DNA of 64,000 nucleotides from a bacterium SCSIO 12643 (GCA_024398135.1 CP073750.1:1302001-1366000); one strand, 5' to 3'. Shown: positions 1-9,728, counted from the first letter of the stretch. Program-made: numbers and translations. The notes: generated by a model from the letters alone, not told the origin.

Positions 1-1140
1 ATCATGGCCTACACAAATGCTTTTAGGGATCATCATCTACAACGATTAAACAACAGCCCTGTTCATCTTAAAGTGGAAAGTGATACTTTTTATCTTCGAC
101 AAATTGAAGAAGTGATTCCCAAAACCTCAGCCTCCAAAAAAATCAAATTAAAATATGATCTGGACGTAGACTCTTTAATCAGCATTAAAGATCTCAAAAG
201 AAAATCTTCAAAATATGTGGGTAACAAAGCACAAAACTTTAGAGAACTCTATAAACTTTCTTTAAAGAACAATTTCAAAGTTCCAGAATCTGCTTTTGCA
301 ATCCCATTCTTTTACTACCATCAGCATCTGATAGAAAATAAGATCGACACACGAATTGAACACTTCTTAACCCATTATAAAAGTTTAGAACCGGATTCCA
401 TTCAATTCTATCTTAAACAGATCAGAAGAGAGATCAAAAACACTCCTGTTAATGATCAACTTTTAAAAGATACGGAAAACATGATTTTAGCATTAGGTAC
501 ATACAAGCGAATGAGATTTCGATCTTCTACCAATGCCGAAGATGCTAAAGGTTTTTCAGGAGCCGGACTTTATTCTTCTAAAACGGGAATTCTATATGAC
601 GACCAAAAAACGATTGATCGGGCCATTAAAAAGGTATGGGCAAGTTTATGGAATTATGAAGCCTTTATGGAACGTGAGTTTTTTTCAGTCGATCATCGAC
701 AAGCGTATATGGGAATTCTGGTTCATCGTTCCTTTCCTTCAGAAGTTGTAAATGGCGTTGCCATTACTAAAAATCTATATCGATATGGTTATTTAGGGTT
801 TACGGTAAATGCACAACTGGGAAATGAGAATGTCGTTCAACCTTCTCCTGGTGTGATTTGTGATCAGTTCATCTGCTATCCAAATACGCTTCACAACATG
901 TATGATGAACATCATACGATTGAAATCATCACTACTTCAAGTTTAAATAATGGTGAGCTGGTCATGACTCCAGAAGAAATTTACAATTTGGCGTATCAGC
1001 TGCACGTCATCAAAAAACACTTCTTTTATACGCCATATTCCGGTGGTGAATACGCCCTTTTTGCAATGGATGTAGAATTTAAAATAGATGGTGAAAACCG
1101 TACTTTATACATCAAACAAGCCCGTCCGTTTAATGATTAG
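1..1140 (+). CDS. PEP/pyruvate-binding (PPDK_N, ATP-grasp) domain protein, 5' partial
   Basis: The reading frame is open to the window edge, so the ATG at base 4 need not be the true start and the protein probably extends upstream. What is visible is the nucleotide-binding ATP-grasp half of the pyruvate phosphate dikinase / PEP synthase family: KYVGNKAQN (residues 70-78 from that ATG) matches the family's K-x-G-x-KA opening, RSSTNAED (173-180) the conserved RSS-x-x-ED loop, and DVEF (356-359) plus KQARP (371-375) the metal and ATP-binding end. The protein stops there, with no phosphohistidine swivel domain and no PEP-binding barrel. It is therefore not a complete PEP synthase; a stand-alone dikinase-like enzyme of unknown substrate is the best reading. 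Confidence 0.75.
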   Translation: MMAYTNAFRDHHLQRLNNSPVHLKVESDTFYLRQIEEVIPKTSASKKIKLKYDLDVDSLISIKDLKRKSSKYVGNKAQNFRELYKLSLKNNFKVPESAFAIPFFYYHQHLIENKIDTRIEHFLTHYKSLEPDSIQFYLKQIRREIKNTPVNDQLLKDTENMILALGTYKRMRFRSSTNAEDAKGFSGAGLYSSKTGILYDDQKTIDRAIKKVWASLWNYEAFMEREFFSVDHRQAYMGILVHRSFPSEVVNGVAITKNLYRYGYLGFTVNAQLGNENVVQPSPGVICDQFICYPNTLHNMYDEHHTIEIITTSSLNNGELVMTPEEIYNLAYQLHVIKKHFFYTPYSGGEYALFAMDVEFKIDGENRTLYIKQARPFND

Positions 1141-1321
1141 AAAAAGTTGATATTGTATATCTTGACACTTTTTCGTTTAACAAAACGCATATTCTATTTA
1201 ACTATAAATTCATTTATAAACTTTGACCGAATAGTTACATGCTTTCGTTTTCAGGATGTTCTAATTTCATATCACCAACAAACACCAACTAAATAATTGT
1301 ATAACAAACTAAAACAACACT

Positions 1322-4300
1322 ATGCAACGCAAAGACGCCCCTTTTGCATTGCTCTACGTGATTATATTGTTGTTTGCCCCAATTAACGTTAACGCTCAGG
1401 TTAATGCTAATTTTTCTTCAGTTCAAACCATTGGATGCAGTCCTTTAATGGTTGAATTTAACGATCTCTCCACAGGCTCGAACATTATCTATAGAAAATG
1501 GGAATTTGGAAATGGCAATATGTCCATTGGAAATAATACCCATCCTTACGTGATCTATAATTCTTCCGGATTTTATAGTGTTACACTTACCGTTTCAGAT
1601 GGAATCGATACCTCTACTGTTACCAAGACCAACCTCATCCATGTTACACCTCCCCCAACAGCCGCCATATCACTTCCGGTAAATCATGGTTGTGTTCCTG
1701 TTACTCTGAGTCCTCAAGATATTTCAACCGCATCGGTAGCTCCTATTGTTTCATGGGAATGGGATTTTGATGATGGTGCTTTATTGGACTCCAACCAAAA
1801 TGCAGTTCACACGTATCAAGTTAAAGGAAATTATTCCATTTCATTAAAAGTCACCGATTCACTGGGCTGCTCAGATTACACGATAATCTCACATCCCTTT
1901 AAAGTTTATAAGCCAAAATCGAGATTTTCTTCAATTGGTTCTCGATTCGCATGCAGTCCGCCCTTAAACGTAAACTTATCCAGCCAACCCATTGGCACCA
2001 GCCCTTTTACTTATTCATGGACCGTCAACAACCAAAATTTCACTTCTTCTCAATTAGCGACTGCAATTCATCAATCCGGAAACTATGATGTTGAACTTAT
2101 AGTCACTGATTCAATAGGATGTAAAGACACACTAAACATCAACAACTACCTTAGAATTGGAAATAGCTCTACTTCTATAAATGCACCAGATACAACCTGT
2201 AGAAATACCCTAGAGAACTTTATCGCTGTTGGCCCAACAAACTCTTACTATACATGGGACTATGGAGATGGAAATACCGGGACAGGTATTTCTACCTCTC
2301 ATAGTTATGCTTATCCGGGTACATTCACCATAACTCTCGTTGCTAATAATCCTGGAGGTTGTTCTGATACTGTAACTCAAAATATTGTTGTAGAAACTGT
2401 TTCTGCCGATTTCACTTCTTCACCGCATTATTCTTGTCAACAACCAATGATGGTCAACTTTCAGGATCAATCCACCGGAAATATTACGCAATGGGAATGG
2501 AACTTTGGAGCTCATAATGGGACATCTACCAGTCAAAACCCAACCCATCAAATCAATCACCCTGGCATCTACAATGATACATTGACTGTTACAACTGCTT
2601 TTGGATGTCAAAGTACTGTGGTCAAATTAGCCAATGACTCTTTGATTGTAAATCAGGCCAATTTTACGCCTAGTATTACCGAAGGTTGTGCTCCGCTCAC
2701 CGTACAATTTCAAAATACCACTCCAGCTTTGTTATCCCTTCAAAGTGTATTCTGGGATTTTGATTTTGGATCTGTTTCTTCTACTACAAACACACAAATG
2801 TCGCCAACGCATGTTTTTACTATACCTGGAGTTTACAAGGTAAAGCTAACCGCGATTACGTATTCAGGATGTCAAACGAGTATTATTAAGACCATTAGAG
2901 TTGGAAGTCCTCAAAATGCTGCTTTCGCATTAGATACGAATTTAGCTTGTGGTTCGGAATCTATTCAATGTATCAACAACTCTACAGATACTAATCTCAT
3001 TAACTATTACTCCTGGAATTTTGGGGACGGATCCTTTGAGTATCAACCACAACCACAGCATATTTTTAAGGACACAGGTTATTTAAACATTTCACTTATT
3101 GTGGGCTACAATGGGTGTTATGATACTGCATCTATCGATTCAGCAATTTATATTAAATCACCAATAACAGATTTTAGCTATAACGTAGATTGTACACAAC
3201 CCAATAATGTGGCCTTCTCACCTTCAACTTTGGGGGGTACAAGTTTTTATTGGGATTTCGATGATAACTCACCAATTGATTCAACCAGTTGGAATCATAC
3301 TCATGTATTTCCGAATATCGATGGTGATTACGATGTATCTATTTTAGCGAAGGACTCTACCACAAGTTGTCAATACAAATACACTAAAAAAGTACGTATT
3401 CGTTACCTTCAAGGACAATTATCCAGTACTGATTCCATCACATGTTTAAATGACTCCGTCTTATTCTCAACCAGCGGCTCCAACAATATTTTTGGTTCCA
3501 TTGACTGGTCTTTAAACAATTTCTCAAATCTTGCTTCTGGTATTGGCGCTCATAAATTCAGAATCAACCAACGTGGAAATAATACGATTTATGCTATAAT
3601 CAAAGATTTAAACGGTTGTAGAGATACATTAGCAACCCATGTAAAAGCTTTTAAACCGATCGCAAGAATGAATGTGGATACGATGCTGGGATGTGCACCT
3701 TTTTCTGTTCAGTTTTCGGATTCCTCATCAAGTGACACCAATATCATTTCTTATTTGTGGAACTTTGGGGATGGGACGAATTCTTCTCAAAAGAATTTTA
3801 ATCATGTGTATACACAGCAGCAAGCCACATCATATGATGTCAGCTTAACTGTAACTGATACTTTCGGTTGCTCTCATTCGGTTAAACGATATGACTATAT
3901 CGCAACGACTCTACCTCCTGCATTTTTTAATTCTACCGACTTAGATATTTGTGCACGAGATACAGCAAATTTCATAGATATTCCGAATGGGAATTATACT
4001 TATGCCTGGGATTTTGGAGACAGTTCAAGCAGTACTATTCAAACTCCTTCGCATGCTTACCAAACCGATGGACAATATTCTATCTCTCTTTCCGTAGCAG
4101 ATTCCAATGGCTGTATCAATACATTCACCAGACCATCATTTATTACGGTTAGACCTATTCCAAGCCCACAATTCGCGTCTGATAAACAATCTACTTCTTG
4201 TTACCCTTCCAGTATTATATTCAATAATACTTCAAACATAGCCACTTCATGGGAATGGAATTTTGGAGATACAACCGGTACGAGAATCACAAGTTCCGGC

Positions 4301-5662
4301 ATGGCACAGCATCTATACCATCAACCTGGAGTTTATGATATTACTTTAAAGGTAACTTCAGACTATGGTTGTTCCGATTCTATTAACCTTGGACAACATA
4401 TCAATATACAAGGGCCAACAGCTCAAATTGATCTTCAACCCAATACCGGATGTCTGAATAAGCAATTTAGCTTTAATGTGGCACAAATTAATCCGGCAGC
4501 CAATATCTTCACATGGGATTTTGGCGATGGTACAATCCAAACTTTAAATAATCAAAGTAGTGCGATTTATCACACCTACAATTACGCAACAAGTTACGAC
4601 ATAACTCTTTTGACTTCAGACTCTTTGGGGTTATGCGTTAAAACAGACCAGAGCACAGTACATGTGATCGAAATTAAAGCCGATTTTGACCTTTCTCACC
4701 AATTTGGATGTACTCCTGTAAATCTGAATCTCACTAACAAATCCGCTGGATATAACCAGCAAGCATGGTCTGTTGATGGAATCTTTAAATCATCTTCTAA
4801 AAATCCGAACCTGGATCTCACCCAACCTGGTATGCGTACAATTTCCCTAAAAGTTTGGAATGACTCGGTAAGCTGTATGGATTCCATTCAAAAACAAATC
4901 GAAGTATTTCCGTTACCTCATGTGAGCACCTATTCTGATACTTCTATTTGTTATGGTGATTCTTTGCAATTGTCTGTATCTGGAGCAAATTCATTTCAAT
5001 GGTTCCCTTCCAATTTTTTAACCGCTACAAATATTCCAAACCCGATAACCACAACGACCCAAAACATGCAATATGTAGTTCAGGGAACGGACTCAAATAA
5101 CTGCATTAATACAGATACCCTGGATATCCAAATTGTAACTCCTGCACAGATTTTATCTTTTCCAAAGGATACCATGATCTATGAAGGTCAAAGCTTTGCT
5201 TTGACCGTAAATGCAGATCAAAAACTAAACTATTTATGGACTTCCGATGAATATTTAAGTTGCGAAGATTGTAAAGACCCTTTTGTAGAACCGCAACAAA
5301 AAAGTGTGTACACCTTACACTACGAAGACCCTTTCCAATGTTTTAGCGGAGATACTTCGGTTACCGTTGACATTATTGATTTCAATGTCTATATACCCAA
5401 CTCATTTACGCCAAATAATGACGGAGATAACGATGTCTTTATGCTCGCATCTGATGGTGTAGATCGCTTGATGTATATGTATATTTATGATTATTGGGGC
5501 AATTTAGTATATGAATCAAGAGAGTTGGATCAAGGATGGGATGGTACCTACAATGGTCAGACATTAAATGGTAATACTGCTTATGTATATAAAATAAAGG
5601 TTATTGGTTTTAGCGGTAAAACCGCAGAGTTTGTAGGAACAGTTAATTTAATCAGCAGATAA
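1322..5662 (+). CDS. PKD-repeat surface protein with T9SS type B (gliding-associated) C-terminal domain
   Basis: A 1446-residue exported protein. It opens with a signal peptide ending near NVNAQ (about residue 25). The body is a long string of PKD-type beta-sandwich repeats, seen as recurring W-(D/N)-F-G-D-G and H-x-Y/F...G-x-Y-x-(I/V)-x-L motifs every 80-100 residues. The last 90 residues or so (from IPNSFTPNNDGDND) are the gliding-motility-associated C-terminal domain (CHU_C, T9SS type B sorting signal), ending in the expected beta strands with YDYWGNLVYES and W-D-G-T. Family knowledge says such proteins cross the outer membrane by T9SS and stay on the surface or are released. No catalytic domain is visible, so an adhesive or structural role is inferred. 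A strong terminator follows. Confidence 0.9.
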   Translation: MQRKDAPFALLYVIILLFAPINVNAQVNANFSSVQTIGCSPLMVEFNDLSTGSNIIYRKWEFGNGNMSIGNNTHPYVIYNSSGFYSVTLTVSDGIDTSTVTKTNLIHVTPPPTAAISLPVNHGCVPVTLSPQDISTASVAPIVSWEWDFDDGALLDSNQNAVHTYQVKGNYSISLKVTDSLGCSDYTIISHPFKVYKPKSRFSSIGSRFACSPPLNVNLSSQPIGTSPFTYSWTVNNQNFTSSQLATAIHQSGNYDVELIVTDSIGCKDTLNINNYLRIGNSSTSINAPDTTCRNTLENFIAVGPTNSYYTWDYGDGNTGTGISTSHSYAYPGTFTITLVANNPGGCSDTVTQNIVVETVSADFTSSPHYSCQQPMMVNFQDQSTGNITQWEWNFGAHNGTSTSQNPTHQINHPGIYNDTLTVTTAFGCQSTVVKLANDSLIVNQANFTPSITEGCAPLTVQFQNTTPALLSLQSVFWDFDFGSVSSTTNTQMSPTHVFTIPGVYKVKLTAITYSGCQTSIIKTIRVGSPQNAAFALDTNLACGSESIQCINNSTDTNLINYYSWNFGDGSFEYQPQPQHIFKDTGYLNISLIVGYNGCYDTASIDSAIYIKSPITDFSYNVDCTQPNNVAFSPSTLGGTSFYWDFDDNSPIDSTSWNHTHVFPNIDGDYDVSILAKDSTTSCQYKYTKKVRIRYLQGQLSSTDSITCLNDSVLFSTSGSNNIFGSIDWSLNNFSNLASGIGAHKFRINQRGNNTIYAIIKDLNGCRDTLATHVKAFKPIARMNVDTMLGCAPFSVQFSDSSSSDTNIISYLWNFGDGTNSSQKNFNHVYTQQQATSYDVSLTVTDTFGCSHSVKRYDYIATTLPPAFFNSTDLDICARDTANFIDIPNGNYTYAWDFGDSSSSTIQTPSHAYQTDGQYSISLSVADSNGCINTFTRPSFITVRPIPSPQFASDKQSTSCYPSSIIFNNTSNIATSWEWNFGDTTGTRITSSGMAQHLYHQPGVYDITLKVTSDYGCSDSINLGQHINIQGPTAQIDLQPNTGCLNKQFSFNVAQINPAANIFTWDFGDGTIQTLNNQSSAIYHTYNYATSYDITLLTSDSLGLCVKTDQSTVHVIEIKADFDLSHQFGCTPVNLNLTNKSAGYNQQAWSVDGIFKSSSKNPNLDLTQPGMRTISLKVWNDSVSCMDSIQKQIEVFPLPHVSTYSDTSICYGDSLQLSVSGANSFQWFPSNFLTATNIPNPITTTTQNMQYVVQGTDSNNCINTDTLDIQIVTPAQILSFPKDTMIYEGQSFALTVNADQKLNYLWTSDEYLSCEDCKDPFVEPQQKSVYTLHYEDPFQCFSGDTSVTVDIIDFNVYIPNSFTPNNDGDNDVFMLASDGVDRLMYMYIYDYWGNLVYESRELDQGWDGTYNGQTLNGNTAYVYKIKVIGFSGKTAEFVGTVNLISR

Positions 5663-5679
5663 CGATTTTCATCCCAAAT

Positions 5680-5715
5680 AAAAACCCCCATACAAGTAAT
5701 TGTATGGGGGTTTTT
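5680..5715. terminator. Bidirectional intrinsic terminator
   Basis: A perfect 15-bp inverted repeat (AAAAACCCCCATACA and its complement) around a 6-base loop, with A and T runs on the two sides. It lies between the convergent PKD and T9SS type A genes and can serve both. Confidence 0.9.
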
Positions 5716-5733
5716 CCTTATTAATATATCGAA

Positions 5734-6975
5734 TTATAAATTCAACTTCACAACGTTTTCACCTACCTGAAGCATATAAACTCCGTTTGATAAGTCAGAT
5801 ACATTGATTCTTTCTAAAGTATTTGAAAGAACAACTTGTTTCACAACAGTACCAGTAATGCTGTATAATACTGCAGTACCTTCTCCGTTTCCAACAACGA
5901 TCTCATCATTTGATGTAAATGCGAAGAATTTTCCGCTATCTAAATCATTAATGCTTAATGGATACGCTTTTTGGATTGTAATCGTCTCAGTAGCCACACA
6001 AAACTCCGGGTTGATTGTATATAAACCAACTGAATCAGTTAAAACCACTGTATAATCGTTAGTTTCAACTGCATAAGTATTTGTTTCAGTAGCTGAAGCA
6101 TCAACAGTCATATTACCATCACCGAAGTTGATTGCAGTAGTATTGTTATCTTGTAATAAACCAGTGAAAGTTAAATAAGAACTTCCCATTTGAGAAGCAG
6201 TAATATTGAAAGTTACTTCTTCATTTGGTCCTGATAATTTAGTCACACTAGGAATCACATTGTTCATAACATCATATTGGATCAATGGGTGAATTCTTGG
6301 TACAATTCCACCAATTTGAGCAGAAGCTCCAGGTCTTAACCAGTTACCACCTACTTCTAATGAAGTTGGGTATCCATCAAAACCTCCAGAAAGTACACCA
6401 CCGGTCCATAAAGCAGTTGAATCAGTAGGAGACCCTGCTTCAACAGTGATTACGAAAGAATTGCTCAAGTTTGCTACACTAGAAAATGTAACCAGGTTAT
6501 AAATATCACCTAAAGTTTGGCTATTCGTATCTACACTTACAGTTTGTGTTTCTAAAGCTGTTCCAGTTGGTAATGAATCTGCGCCAGCAGTATAAAGGCT
6601 TACAACAACCGATGAAGCTGAACCATCTGCTTTTCTACTATTCGCAAAGAATTCTAATCCATTTACGCCAACACTTTGACCTGCAGGTACCGGGAAAAAT
6701 AATCCCATTCCTTTGATTGTAGTCATTGAATCTTGTAAAAGTACAGTTGCATAAGTCACCTGACCCGCACTGTTTAATGATCTGTATAATGCATAATCTA
6801 CAGTATCCACACAACTTTGAGTACCTCTAGCTACATCTGCCGAAGCAGCATCTCTTGTAGCAATTACCTCTCCGGTCATCTGTTGTGGCTCAATTTTATA
6901 ATCTAAGTTGTTTTGTGCAAAACTTGCACCTACAAGGCCAACCAAACCTATAGCTAATGTGTAAATTTTTCTCAT
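5734..6975 (-). CDS. Secreted protein with T9SS type A sorting domain
   Basis: I start it at the ATG at 6975 (MRKIYTLAIG), which gives 413 residues and a clean signal peptide ending at SFAQ (about residue 20); an upstream in-frame ATG would add 12 residues ahead of the signal peptide. The last 70-80 residues form a typical T9SS type A C-terminal domain: G-x-V/YSITGTVVKQ, then the strand-turn INVSDLSNGVYMLQV and the final VVKLNL. The middle is Ser/Thr/Asp-rich beta-type sequence with no domain I recognise. It is a likely T9SS cargo protein of unknown function. The low-cysteine, repetitive composition suggests an extracellular binding protein rather than an enzyme. Confidence 0.85.
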   Translation of the reverse strand: MRKIYTLAIGLVGLVGASFAQNNLDYKIEPQQMTGEVIATRDAASADVARGTQSCVDTVDYALYRSLNSAGQVTYATVLLQDSMTTIKGMGLFFPVPAGQSVGVNGLEFFANSRKADGSASSVVVSLYTAGADSLPTGTALETQTVSVDTNSQTLGDIYNLVTFSSVANLSNSFVITVEAGSPTDSTALWTGGVLSGGFDGYPTSLEVGGNWLRPGASAQIGGIVPRIHPLIQYDVMNNVIPSVTKLSGPNEEVTFNITASQMGSSYLTFTGLLQDNNTTAINFGDGNMTVDASATETNTYAVETNDYTVVLTDSVGLYTINPEFCVATETITIQKAYPLSINDLDSGKFFAFTSNDEIVVGNGEGTAVLYSITGTVVKQVVLSNTLERINVSDLSNGVYMLQVGENVVKLNL

Positions 6976-7120
6976 GTGTATTTTGTTTAATACACGCGTA
7001 AACGGACACATTACCCTATTGGTTGGGTAGAATTTTAAGTCTTATGTTAAAAGGTCGTTAAAGCTTATCAGCGGATGATTTCAAGTAGGAAAATTTGACA
7101 CGAAAATTTCATTGAAAATA

Positions 7121-7152
7121 AAAAAAGCCAATGGTTACCCATTGGCTTTTTT
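7121..7152. terminator. Intrinsic terminator after the cyclophilin gene
   Basis: Perfect 14-bp stem AAAAAAGCCAATGG / CCATTGGCTTTTTT with a 4-base loop, placed just beyond the stop codon of the minus-strand cyclophilin gene. Confidence 0.9.
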
Positions 7153-7171
7153 GTTCTATTTAATCGATTAA

Positions 7172-7603
7172 TTAGTCGATTACAATTTCGTTGATTTTGT
7201 CTCCCTGACGAATATCATCAATTACATCTAAACCTTCTACTACTTTTCCAAAACAAGTATGTTGGCGATCTAAATGTGAAGTATTATTTCTACTATGACA
7301 AATGAAGAATTGCGAACCTCCGGTATTTCTACCTGCATGTGCCATAGATAAAACTCCTCTATCATGGTATTGATTATCGCCTGTTAATTCACAATCAATT
7401 TGATATCCAGGACCACCTACTCCTGTTCCTTCAGGACATCCTCCTTGAATTACAAAATCAGGAATAACACGGTGAAAATTTAATCCGTTGTAAAAACCAT
7501 CTTTGGCTAGTTTCACAAAGTTGGCTACTGTATTTGGCGCATCATTATCGTAGAATTCTACTTTCATATCGCCCTTTTCAGTTTTAATAGTTCCAGTTGT
7601 CAT
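7172..7603 (-). CDS. Cyclophilin-type peptidyl-prolyl cis-trans isomerase
   Basis: Small single-domain cyclophilin (143 residues) that interconverts cis and trans prolyl peptide bonds. FHRVIPDFVIQGG (43-55) carries the catalytic Arg45 with Phe50 and Gln53, and GGSQFFI (95-101) and the QHTCFGKV strand (114-121) complete the active site. The tryptophan of the human enzyme is replaced by His110, as bacterial members often vary there. There is no signal peptide, so it acts in the cytoplasm. It is a monocistronic gene: a TACTTTTG promoter box lies 20 bases upstream of the ATG and a terminator follows. Confidence 0.95.
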   Translation of the reverse strand: MTTGTIKTEKGDMKVEFYDNDAPNTVANFVKLAKDGFYNGLNFHRVIPDFVIQGGCPEGTGVGGPGYQIDCELTGDNQYHDRGVLSMAHAGRNTGGSQFFICHSRNNTSHLDRQHTCFGKVVEGLDVIDDIRQGDKINEIVID

Positions 7604-7622
7604 ACATTTATTTTTAGGCCGC

Positions 7623-7630
7623 CAAAAGTA
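7623..7630 (-). promoter_or_regulatory. -7 promoter box (TACTTTTG) of the cyclophilin gene
   Basis: Matches the Bacteroidota -7 consensus TAnnTTTG on the minus strand, 19 bases before the ATG at 7603 and followed by G+C-rich GGCGGCC. A transcript start near 7616 would give a leader of about 13 bases. Confidence 0.6.
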
Positions 7631-7677
7631 ATAAAGTTATAACAAGTATAAATCAAGGGAAATCAGCTGAACAAAAA

Positions 7678-8568
7678 CTATTTAGAACTTTTTATCAGAC
7701 TAATTCCTCCCAAAATCACAAACACAAATACCAATTGGATCATGTTAAATTCTTCTCCATCCAGGATTCCCCATAAGATGGCTATAATTGGAATTAAATA
7801 AGTAACCGAAGAAGCAAATAAAGCCGTGGTATGTTTAATCAGCATATTGAATACCAACACTGCTATTGCTGTTCCTACAACCGCAAGAATAGCAATATAG
7901 CCAAAGCTTTCTATACCACCTGGTTTCTGAATATTCGATACAAAATCAGAAATTCCAAATAAATAGATTCCCGCCAATGGACCAATCATGGCAAACGACC
8001 AGGCAGTAACCGCAACAGGATTAATATTTTGAAGGTAAGTTTTAATGATATTTACATTAATCCCATACGAGGCCGAAGCAATGATCGGGAGTATCATGAA
8101 TATCGTAAAACTCTGCGCAACTTTATGTTCTGCCGAGAAATAAATCAGCCCTACAGCCCCAATTAAACCCAGGCTTACTCCGATCATACTGATCCGTCTT
8201 ACTTTTTGCTTAAAAAAGAAAACTGCAATTATCAGAGTAAATAAGGGAGTCAAAGAATTTAATATTCCACTTAATGAACTACTGATCTCGGTTTGAGCCG
8301 TAACAAATAAAAAGTACGGTAATGCACTTCCGAAAATCCCCACGGCAAAAAACCACCATCTATTGCTCGGCTTTAATGCTGAAAAATGTTGAATCGTACT
8401 GGGCAATAAAACCGCAAATACCAAAAACATCCTCAAAGCCGCAATTTCATCAGCCGGAAATACTTCTAAACCACGTTTCATTAAAATAAACGAACTCCCC
8501 CAAATAATAGAGAGAAAAGCCAGTGTGGCAATTTGAACCGGCCGAGATTTAAAATTGATTCTTTGCAT
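7678..8568 (-). CDS. EamA/DMT-family transporter
   Basis: A 296-residue inner-membrane protein with about ten hydrophobic segments arranged as two five-helix EamA repeats. IIWGSSFILMKRGLEVFP near the N-terminus and the paired glycine-rich helices are typical of drug/metabolite transporters. I chose the ATG at 8568 because the upstream TTG alternative at 8577 falls inside a good promoter box. The substrate cannot be read from sequence. The family includes amino-acid and metabolite exporters. It is separated from the upstream nadE-type operon by about 100 bases and has its own promoter. Confidence 0.85.
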   Translation of the reverse strand: MQRINFKSRPVQIATLAFLSIIWGSSFILMKRGLEVFPADEIAALRMFLVFAVLLPSTIQHFSALKPSNRWWFFAVGIFGSALPYFLFVTAQTEISSSLSGILNSLTPLFTLIIAVFFFKQKVRRISMIGVSLGLIGAVGLIYFSAEHKVAQSFTIFMILPIIASASYGINVNIIKTYLQNINPVAVTAWSFAMIGPLAGIYLFGISDFVSNIQKPGGIESFGYIAILAVVGTAIAVLVFNMLIKHTTALFASSVTYLIPIIAILWGILDGEEFNMIQLVFVFVILGGISLIKSSK

Positions 8569-8574
8569 TGGCGG

Positions 8575-8582
8575 CAAATGTA
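8575..8582 (-). promoter_or_regulatory. -7 promoter box (TACATTTG) almost touching the EamA start codon
   Basis: TAnnTTTG consensus on the minus strand with only six bases (CCGCCA) between it and the ATG at 8568. The usual transcript start about seven bases on would fall on the ATG, implying a leaderless or nearly leaderless mRNA. Confidence 0.55.
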
Positions 8583-8665
8583 CTCCGAATTCTAAGTTTG
8601 CCTCTGATTTTCCAAATTAAAAAAAGCAATTTCCCCCATAGGAAAAACTATGCGTCTGAAAGGTG

Positions 8666-9727
8666 TTAGGTAAAAAGATAGCGATGCACTTTTTCATTAT
8701 CTGCCCGCCAAATCACGTTATCAATAAAATAGTGATGAATATTGATAAACACAGAGAACAAAAACAAAAACAGGCCTTGTCCAAAAAGATCATGATTATA
8801 TGGAATCGTAACATCCATTACGCGCGGTAATGCCTCGAAGAAAACAACTCCTGTTAGCACAGCAAATGCGATATAAGCCACCACCCATTTAGCCACATGA
8901 TTTTTATTTTCAATTTGCGCTGTGATCTCGTTCTTTTTTAGCGCGATCACAAAGGTGAAATACTGAATAGAATGGAAAAACGGCACCGCTAGATTATACA
9001 CCGGGTCATACAAGATAGGAAGAAACCAGGCATAAATAGACAAGAAACTAATAATGGAAATGAATGGAGGCCATTCTTTAGTTTTCAAAATTCTTCGAAG
9101 CATCAATAGGCCAAAAACCATTAATGTCACTGCCGTAACTCCATATGAGATGTAAATACTATACTTTGGAAAATTCAGCGACTCATATGGAATTCCCCAA
9201 TATTCCAAACCGGAATTTTCACCAATATTAAATGACAAAAATGACGTAATCCATAAAGCATACATATTCACTTTTAGAGCCCATCTTTCCCAATGGCTAT
9301 AAAAGTATTTCTTCATACTCGAGGTCACCATCACTGCGCCATAGGCCTGCTTGGTATAATGCCACCCCACAATGACAAACATAAACTCCACGAAATAGGC
9401 CAACATATCTGGACTTTGCTCCACCATGGACCAAATGATATACAATAGAAGCAAAACTGGGACAACAATCCCCGCCCAGATAAACCGATAATCTTTGAGC
9501 AAAAGATGTCTGTAATCACTATATAAAAGTTGATATGATACGGTAAAGTGGGGATAATTAACTACAAAAGCAACAATGTATAGCGAAATGCCAACTTGGT
9601 CCGATAACCCGGCATCATTTGAAATAAAAAAAAGAAAAATGGGTAATATAACTACCGATAATCCCCCAATAGTCAACCAATCTATTTTCGAAGAAAGAAG
9701 ATATGAATGACGTAAAGATTGTTTCAT
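8666..9727 (-). CDS. Uncharacterised polytopic membrane protein with four histidine motifs
   Basis: I cannot name this family. The protein is 353 residues with about nine or ten transmembrane segments. Histidines sit in well-defined motifs at the membrane edges: NYPHF (57-61), GWHYTKQAYG (121-130), FHSIQYF (251-257) and NIHHYFID (329-336), followed by VIWR. Such a set suggests a metal or haem centre, by analogy with membrane di-metal oxygenases and Brp/Blh-type proteins, but no known signature is complete. The gene starts one base after the nadE stop codon, so the two are surely co-transcribed. Confidence 0.7.
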   Translation of the reverse strand: MKQSLRHSYLLSSKIDWLTIGGLSVVILPIFLFFISNDAGLSDQVGISLYIVAFVVNYPHFTVSYQLLYSDYRHLLLKDYRFIWAGIVVPVLLLLYIIWSMVEQSPDMLAYFVEFMFVIVGWHYTKQAYGAVMVTSSMKKYFYSHWERWALKVNMYALWITSFLSFNIGENSGLEYWGIPYESLNFPKYSIYISYGVTAVTLMVFGLLMLRRILKTKEWPPFISIISFLSIYAWFLPILYDPVYNLAVPFFHSIQYFTFVIALKKNEITAQIENKNHVAKWVVAYIAFAVLTGVVFFEALPRVMDVTIPYNHDLFGQGLFLFLFSVFINIHHYFIDNVIWRADNEKVHRYLFT

Positions 9728-9728
9728 A

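Noticed and set aside
1-1140. A complete PEP synthase or PPDK gene
   Set aside because: The phosphohistidine and PEP-binding domains are missing after the ATP-grasp part, and the reading frame continues past the window edge upstream.
5734-7011. Start of the T9SS type A gene at 7011
   Set aside because: It would put 12 extra residues before the signal peptide; the ATG at 6975 gives a normal signal sequence.
8630-8645. Short TTTCC...GGAAA hairpin after the unknown membrane gene as terminator
   Set aside because: Only a five- to six-base stem; too weak to support as a feature.
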